Assembly (NCBI GenBank): GCA_900102235.1
Contig: FMVL01000005.1
Coordinates: forward strand, 1 to 64,000
Reading direction: 5' to 3'
Length of the DNA stretch: 64,000 bases
Origin: Lachnospiraceae bacterium XBB2008
Lineage (GTDB): Bacteria > Bacillota > Clostridia > Lachnospirales > Lachnospiraceae
Shown: in pieces, positions 60,990 through 64,000 of the stretch
Layout: every line of letters starts with the position of its first letter
Position numbering within the stretch: position 1 is the stretch's first letter
The notes under the pieces: model-generated
What the model saw: the letters and a program-made list of their open reading frames with translations, nothing else
Told to the model about the DNA's origin: nothing
Database searches by the model: none
Position numbers and translations under genes: made by a program

Positions 60990-62459
60990 ATGAGAAAAAG
61001 AGGATATGAGGTTTTACTGCTGATAACATACTTCGCCATGTTTGCGGTATTCGTTTACTTGAACTTCTTTACGGATACCCAGGCGGGTGACCTGACGAAT
61101 ATCATCGTGAACCTGGTGATGTTCATCCTGGTCGCCGTGATACTGTTATCTGCCTGTGCAAAAGGCTTAATTCCCGCATCCCGGATGACGGCGGACCTGA
61201 TCATGGTCACGATGAGGATCGAGAACGATGCACGGAACTCTCACAGATTTCTCTGGGAGAAGTACAGGGAGGACAAGGAGGAGCTTTTCACATCAAATAT
61301 CCTCAGAAGGCAGTATCAGGATTACCGTTTCGAGCTTGAGCGCATAATCCATACCGACAAAACCTATTACAAGTGTGATATCGAAGACTATATCGGGATG
61401 GATCTGGTCGACAGCGTGATACACAGGGAACGCCTTAATCAGGTTGCCGGAGTCATGACGGGACTCGGCATACTGGGGACCTTCATAGGTCTGTCACTGG
61501 GACTTCAAAGCTTTAATACGGGCTCCACGGCCGAGATAACCGGCAGCATAGAGCCTCTGATGGAGGGTATCAAGGTTGCCTTTCATACATCCATATACGG
61601 CATGGTCTTTTCCCTGATATTCAACTATGTGTATAAGAAGCGGCTTGATGATACGGAAAACGCAGTCAGGGATTTCTTAAGCGCATACAGAAAATATGTC
61701 ATGCCCGATACCGCGACCGACGGCTTTAACCGTCTGATGGAGCTGCAAAGGCAGCAGACCGATGCTATAATCGGGATTTCCGATACTCTCGCTAATCAGC
61801 TCGCAAAAGGGTTAAAAGACCTTCTGGAGCCGGAGTTTGACCGCTTCGACCGCACCATCGAGAGTTTTGCGACCATGGCTACCAGGAACCAGATGAAGCA
61901 GCTCGCAAGGGTAGTCGATGCTTTTCTTGAGGAAATGAACCGGTCTCTCGGGGATTCTTTCGCCAAGCTGTCCGAAAAAGTGGATGGCACCATTGTCACG
62001 CAGGAAGCCAATGAGAGGATGATGCAGGGATTTTATGAGAAGAGTATCGGCAACGCCGAAAATATGAGCACCGTCGTCGCACAAACGCAGGCAGCCGCGG
62101 CACAGACGCAGACTGTCGCCGCACAGACACAGGCCATCGCAAATTCACTGAAACAGTACGCCGACAATGTGACAGCTCTTGAACGGGATATACGTACGAC
62201 TCTGGGATATATGCAGAAACTCATAGAGGCTATACCCGACGAAGTAAATGATACTTTTAACATTATCAATGATAATCTTCGGGTGGTGGAAACGCATTTC
62301 AAGAATACGATCGAGGATATCAATAATACCGTGACACGCGTTCCCGAGACCGTGGACTACTCATATCGCGGCCTGGAGCAGGCTCTCGGCCGGGTGGAAA
62401 CGGCTCTCGATGAACTGAAGAACACGATACAGAATGCGGATTCCGAAGATAAATGGTGA
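60990..62459 (+). CDS. ZorA-like MotA/TolQ/ExbB-family ion channel protein
   Basis: A 489-residue protein. Two N-terminal helices (about 8-27 and 37-55), then the MotA/ExbB core with TM3 (VAGVMTGLGILGTFIGLSLGL, near 150-175) and TM4 (VAFHTSIYGMVFSLIFNYVY, near 200-220). Residues ~235-489 form a long, mostly helical cytoplasmic tail with Gln/Ala/Thr repeats (AQTQ). The GILGTFIGLSLGL stretch and long tail resemble ZorA of Zorya anti-phage systems more than flagellar MotA. ATG at 60990 follows GGGAGAAGG. It overlaps the ZorB-like gene by one base. Confidence 0.8.
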   Translation: MRKRGYEVLLLITYFAMFAVFVYLNFFTDTQAGDLTNIIVNLVMFILVAVILLSACAKGLIPASRMTADLIMVTMRIENDARNSHRFLWEKYREDKEELFTSNILRRQYQDYRFELERIIHTDKTYYKCDIEDYIGMDLVDSVIHRERLNQVAGVMTGLGILGTFIGLSLGLQSFNTGSTAEITGSIEPLMEGIKVAFHTSIYGMVFSLIFNYVYKKRLDDTENAVRDFLSAYRKYVMPDTATDGFNRLMELQRQQTDAIIGISDTLANQLAKGLKDLLEPEFDRFDRTIESFATMATRNQMKQLARVVDAFLEEMNRSLGDSFAKLSEKVDGTIVTQEANERMMQGFYEKSIGNAENMSTVVAQTQAAAAQTQTVAAQTQAIANSLKQYADNVTALERDIRTTLGYMQKLIEAIPDEVNDTFNIINDNLRVVETHFKNTIEDINNTVTRVPETVDYSYRGLEQALGRVETALDELKNTIQNADSEDKW

Positions 62460-63385
62460 TGGATGATAAGATGAAACGCAGAAGAAAGACTGACGAAGAA
62501 ACCACATACTGGCTGTCCTACTCCGATATGATGGCCGGACTCCTGCTCGTCTTTGTACTGATAATCGCTTTTACCATGCTTCATGCCAAGATGCAGTATG
62601 ACGAGAAGCAGACAGAGCTTATCGGCAAGGAACAGGAACTCCTGGTACAGGCGGATGAGCTTGAAAAAGAGAGAGACATAGTCGCACAGCAGAAGACAAC
62701 TCTCGACGAACAGGCCGAAATGCTAAACGCCCAGGAAGAGGCTCTTGCAGAGCAGGGCGAAAAGATCGCCATTCAGGAAGAGACCCTGCGGGAGCAGCAT
62801 GAGCTGCTGAACAAGCTGGAAGCCATAATGAGCGAACAGCAGCAGAAGCTCGATGACATCATAGGCGTCAGAGCGGAGCTGGTGGAGGAATTGAGCCGCG
62901 AGTTTGACGACTCAGACCTCAAGGTCACCGTGGATGAGACCACAGGTGCGATCACTTTCGATGCCAGTATCCTGTTTGATTATAATAAGTCTGTTTTAAA
63001 ACCGTCGGGAAAAGAGTTTCTGGCAGAGTTTCTGCCCAGATATGTTGATGTTCTCCTGAGTCCCAAGTACAGGAACAATATCTCCGAGATCCTCATAGAG
63101 GGACACACGGATACCGAAGGAAGCTATCTGACCAACCTGGGTCTTTCTCAAAAGAGAGCACTGGCCGTAGCGGAGTATTGCCTGTCCGAAAAGAGCGGGA
63201 TCCTGACAGACGGCCAGTTAGAGGCCATGAGAACTCTCGTCTCAGCTTCAGGCCGCTCTTACAGCAATCCCATCTATGATGAAGACGGCGAGATAGACAT
63301 GGCTGCCTCCCGCCGTGTGGAATTCCTTTTCCGTCTGAAGGATGAGGAAATGGTCCGTGAAATGATAGAGATCCTGAGCGAATAA
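62459..63385 (+). CDS. ZorB-like MotB/OmpA-family stator protein
   Basis: A 308-residue protein with one helix (about 23-42) preceded by YWLSYSDMMAGLLLVF; Asp23 is the likely ion-carrying residue of MotB/ZorB. Residues ~45-135 are a Glu/Gln-rich coiled coil, longer than in typical MotB. Residues ~165-305 are an OmpA-like peptidoglycan-binding domain (ILIEGHTDTEGSYLTNLGLSQKRA). It pairs with the upstream channel protein. No zorC, zorD or zorE follows. Confidence 0.82.
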   Translation: MDDKMKRRRKTDEETTYWLSYSDMMAGLLLVFVLIIAFTMLHAKMQYDEKQTELIGKEQELLVQADELEKERDIVAQQKTTLDEQAEMLNAQEEALAEQGEKIAIQEETLREQHELLNKLEAIMSEQQQKLDDIIGVRAELVEELSREFDDSDLKVTVDETTGAITFDASILFDYNKSVLKPSGKEFLAEFLPRYVDVLLSPKYRNNISEILIEGHTDTEGSYLTNLGLSQKRALAVAEYCLSEKSGILTDGQLEAMRTLVSASGRSYSNPIYDEDGEIDMAASRRVEFLFRLKDEEMVREMIEILSE

Positions 63386-63386
63386 T

Positions 63387-63420
63387 GACACCGGGGCGTA
63401 AACACTGCCCCGGCGTCTCT
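63387..63420. terminator. Convergent terminator after the ion-motor operon
   Basis: Arms GACACCGGGGC and GCCCCGGCGTC with one mismatch around GTAAACACT, followed by TCTCTTTCATT on plus. Confidence 0.6.
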
Positions 63421-63424
63421 TTCA

Positions 63425-64000
63425 TTACTTCGCGTCTTTGAATACCCCGCGGAATGCGCGCTGGGATATGGGCTTTTTGATGATCAATCTGCAGATCAGG
63501 TATTGAAGTACCGTACCCACTGCGATAAGTACATACCCCAGTATTATCGGGGTATTCAGAGTCAGTCTGCTGAATATATCCAGGTTGGTGATGAAAGTAA
63601 GTCCCGCAGTGATAAAACCGATCAACAGGCAGAAAATGATGATGGATGCCAGGAAATACTTATATACCACAGCAGTATAGATAAACAGCTGGAAGATCAG
63701 TATATCTATCACGAACAGTGAGGTCGCGATCTCGCTTGCCTTTTCCGGATATCTGGCAGCCATGATGGATCTGAAGATTACCAGTAACGTAAAGAGCACG
63801 AACGAAAAAGTAAAATTGAGTTTCACCGGTATATCCAGCTGGATCCTGCGTCCGATCCCGGATGACTGTATCATATCCGACATCGACAGCGACATGATGA
63901 ACTGGAACATGTACATGCTGCAGAGAACTATATAGAATCCGCCCAGATACTGGGTTCCCTTGCTCATCACCTCGGTTACCACACCTATGCCCAGAAAGAT
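63425..64000 (-). CDS. Polytopic membrane protein, 5' end outside the window
   Basis: At least 191 residues are visible. The frame is open to the right edge, and internal codons such as GTG at 63982 lack a convincing ribosome site, so the start probably lies beyond the window. About five hydrophobic helices are seen (FYIVLCSMYMFQFIM, FSFVLFTLLVIF, SLFVIDILIFQLFIY, SIIIFCLLIGFITAGL, IILGYVLIAVGTVLQYL). The family is not recognised. Confidence 0.7.
   Translation of the reverse strand: MFLGIGVVTEVMSKGTQYLGGFYIVLCSMYMFQFIMSLSMSDMIQSSGIGRRIQLDIPVKLNFTFSFVLFTLLVIFRSIMAARYPEKASEIATSLFVIDILIFQLFIYTAVVYKYFLASIIIFCLLIGFITAGLTFITNLDIFSRLTLNTPIILGYVLIAVGTVLQYLICRLIIKKPISQRAFRGVFKDAK

Noticed and set aside
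60990-63385. Complete Zorya defence system
   Set aside because: Only the ZorA/ZorB-like pair is present; no nuclease, helicase or ZorC-like gene is adjacent within the window.

Overview
The window looks like chromosome from an anaerobic, Gram-positive member of the Clostridia, most likely Lachnospiraceae. The evidence is the 5' end of a 16S rRNA gene, a large Gram-positive-type SRP RNA with an Alu domain, oxygen-labile two-subunit class I fumarase, a PerR/reverse-rubrerythrin pair, DUF5702 and DUF6382 proteins in a Tad pilus locus, and many carbohydrate ABC transporters. The genus cannot be fixed from sequence reading alone.

Layout. 1-490: 16S rRNA 5' end and tRNA-Ser(GCU), both minus strand. 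717-3644: fumarase subunits, a HIT protein and a flavodoxin-SCP2 fusion in one minus-strand operon. 3725-13830: an eleven-gene Tad/Flp pilus operon (two prepilin peptidases, TadZ, TadA, TadB, TadC, Flp1 pilin, DUF5702, two TadE-like pseudopilins, FHA protein) behind a promoter and a leader rich in inverted repeats. 14004-19454: D,D-carboxypeptidase, cysteine desulfurase, a GH74-like protein without a signal peptide and an RluA-type pseudouridine synthase. 19536-26864: a cytoplasmic sugar-sensor/GGDEF fusion, then two paralogous secreted proteins of unknown function flanking a membrane LuxR regulator and an Rpn/PD-(D/E)XK protein. 27055-29969: a two-component system and the PerR/rubrerythrin operon. 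30035-36848: a polar amino-acid-type ABC transporter with a mannitol-dehydrogenase-family enzyme, then a DUF975 protein with a second two-component system. 37124-47706: two divergent CUT1 sugar transporters (one with a GH3 glycosidase, one followed by an AraC regulator), neither with its own ATPase. 47714-53401: RlmH, CorC/HlyC protein, an EF-hand protein behind a sigma-D-like promoter, HAD phosphatase, tRNA deaminase, SRP RNA and a PucR-type regulator. 53469-60804: an MsmK/UgpC-type ATPase, YesL, GNAT, DUF1002 protein, alpha/beta hydrolase, MetG and ProC. 60990-63385: a ZorA/ZorB-like (MotA/MotB-family) ion-motor pair without recognisable Zorya effectors. The last minus-strand membrane gene runs off the right edge.

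How parts fit together. The MsmK-type ATPase probably energises the two ATPase-less sugar transporters, and the GH3 and GH74 enzymes would then cut imported oligosaccharides inside the cell. The Tad locus is a complete pilus assembly line except for outer-membrane parts, as expected for a Gram-positive. The places most worth a second look are the orphan ion-motor pair, the sigma-D-driven EF-hand gene with its structured leader, the secreted paralog/LuxR neighbourhood, the Tad operon leader, and the pseudopilin with two Cys/His modules.
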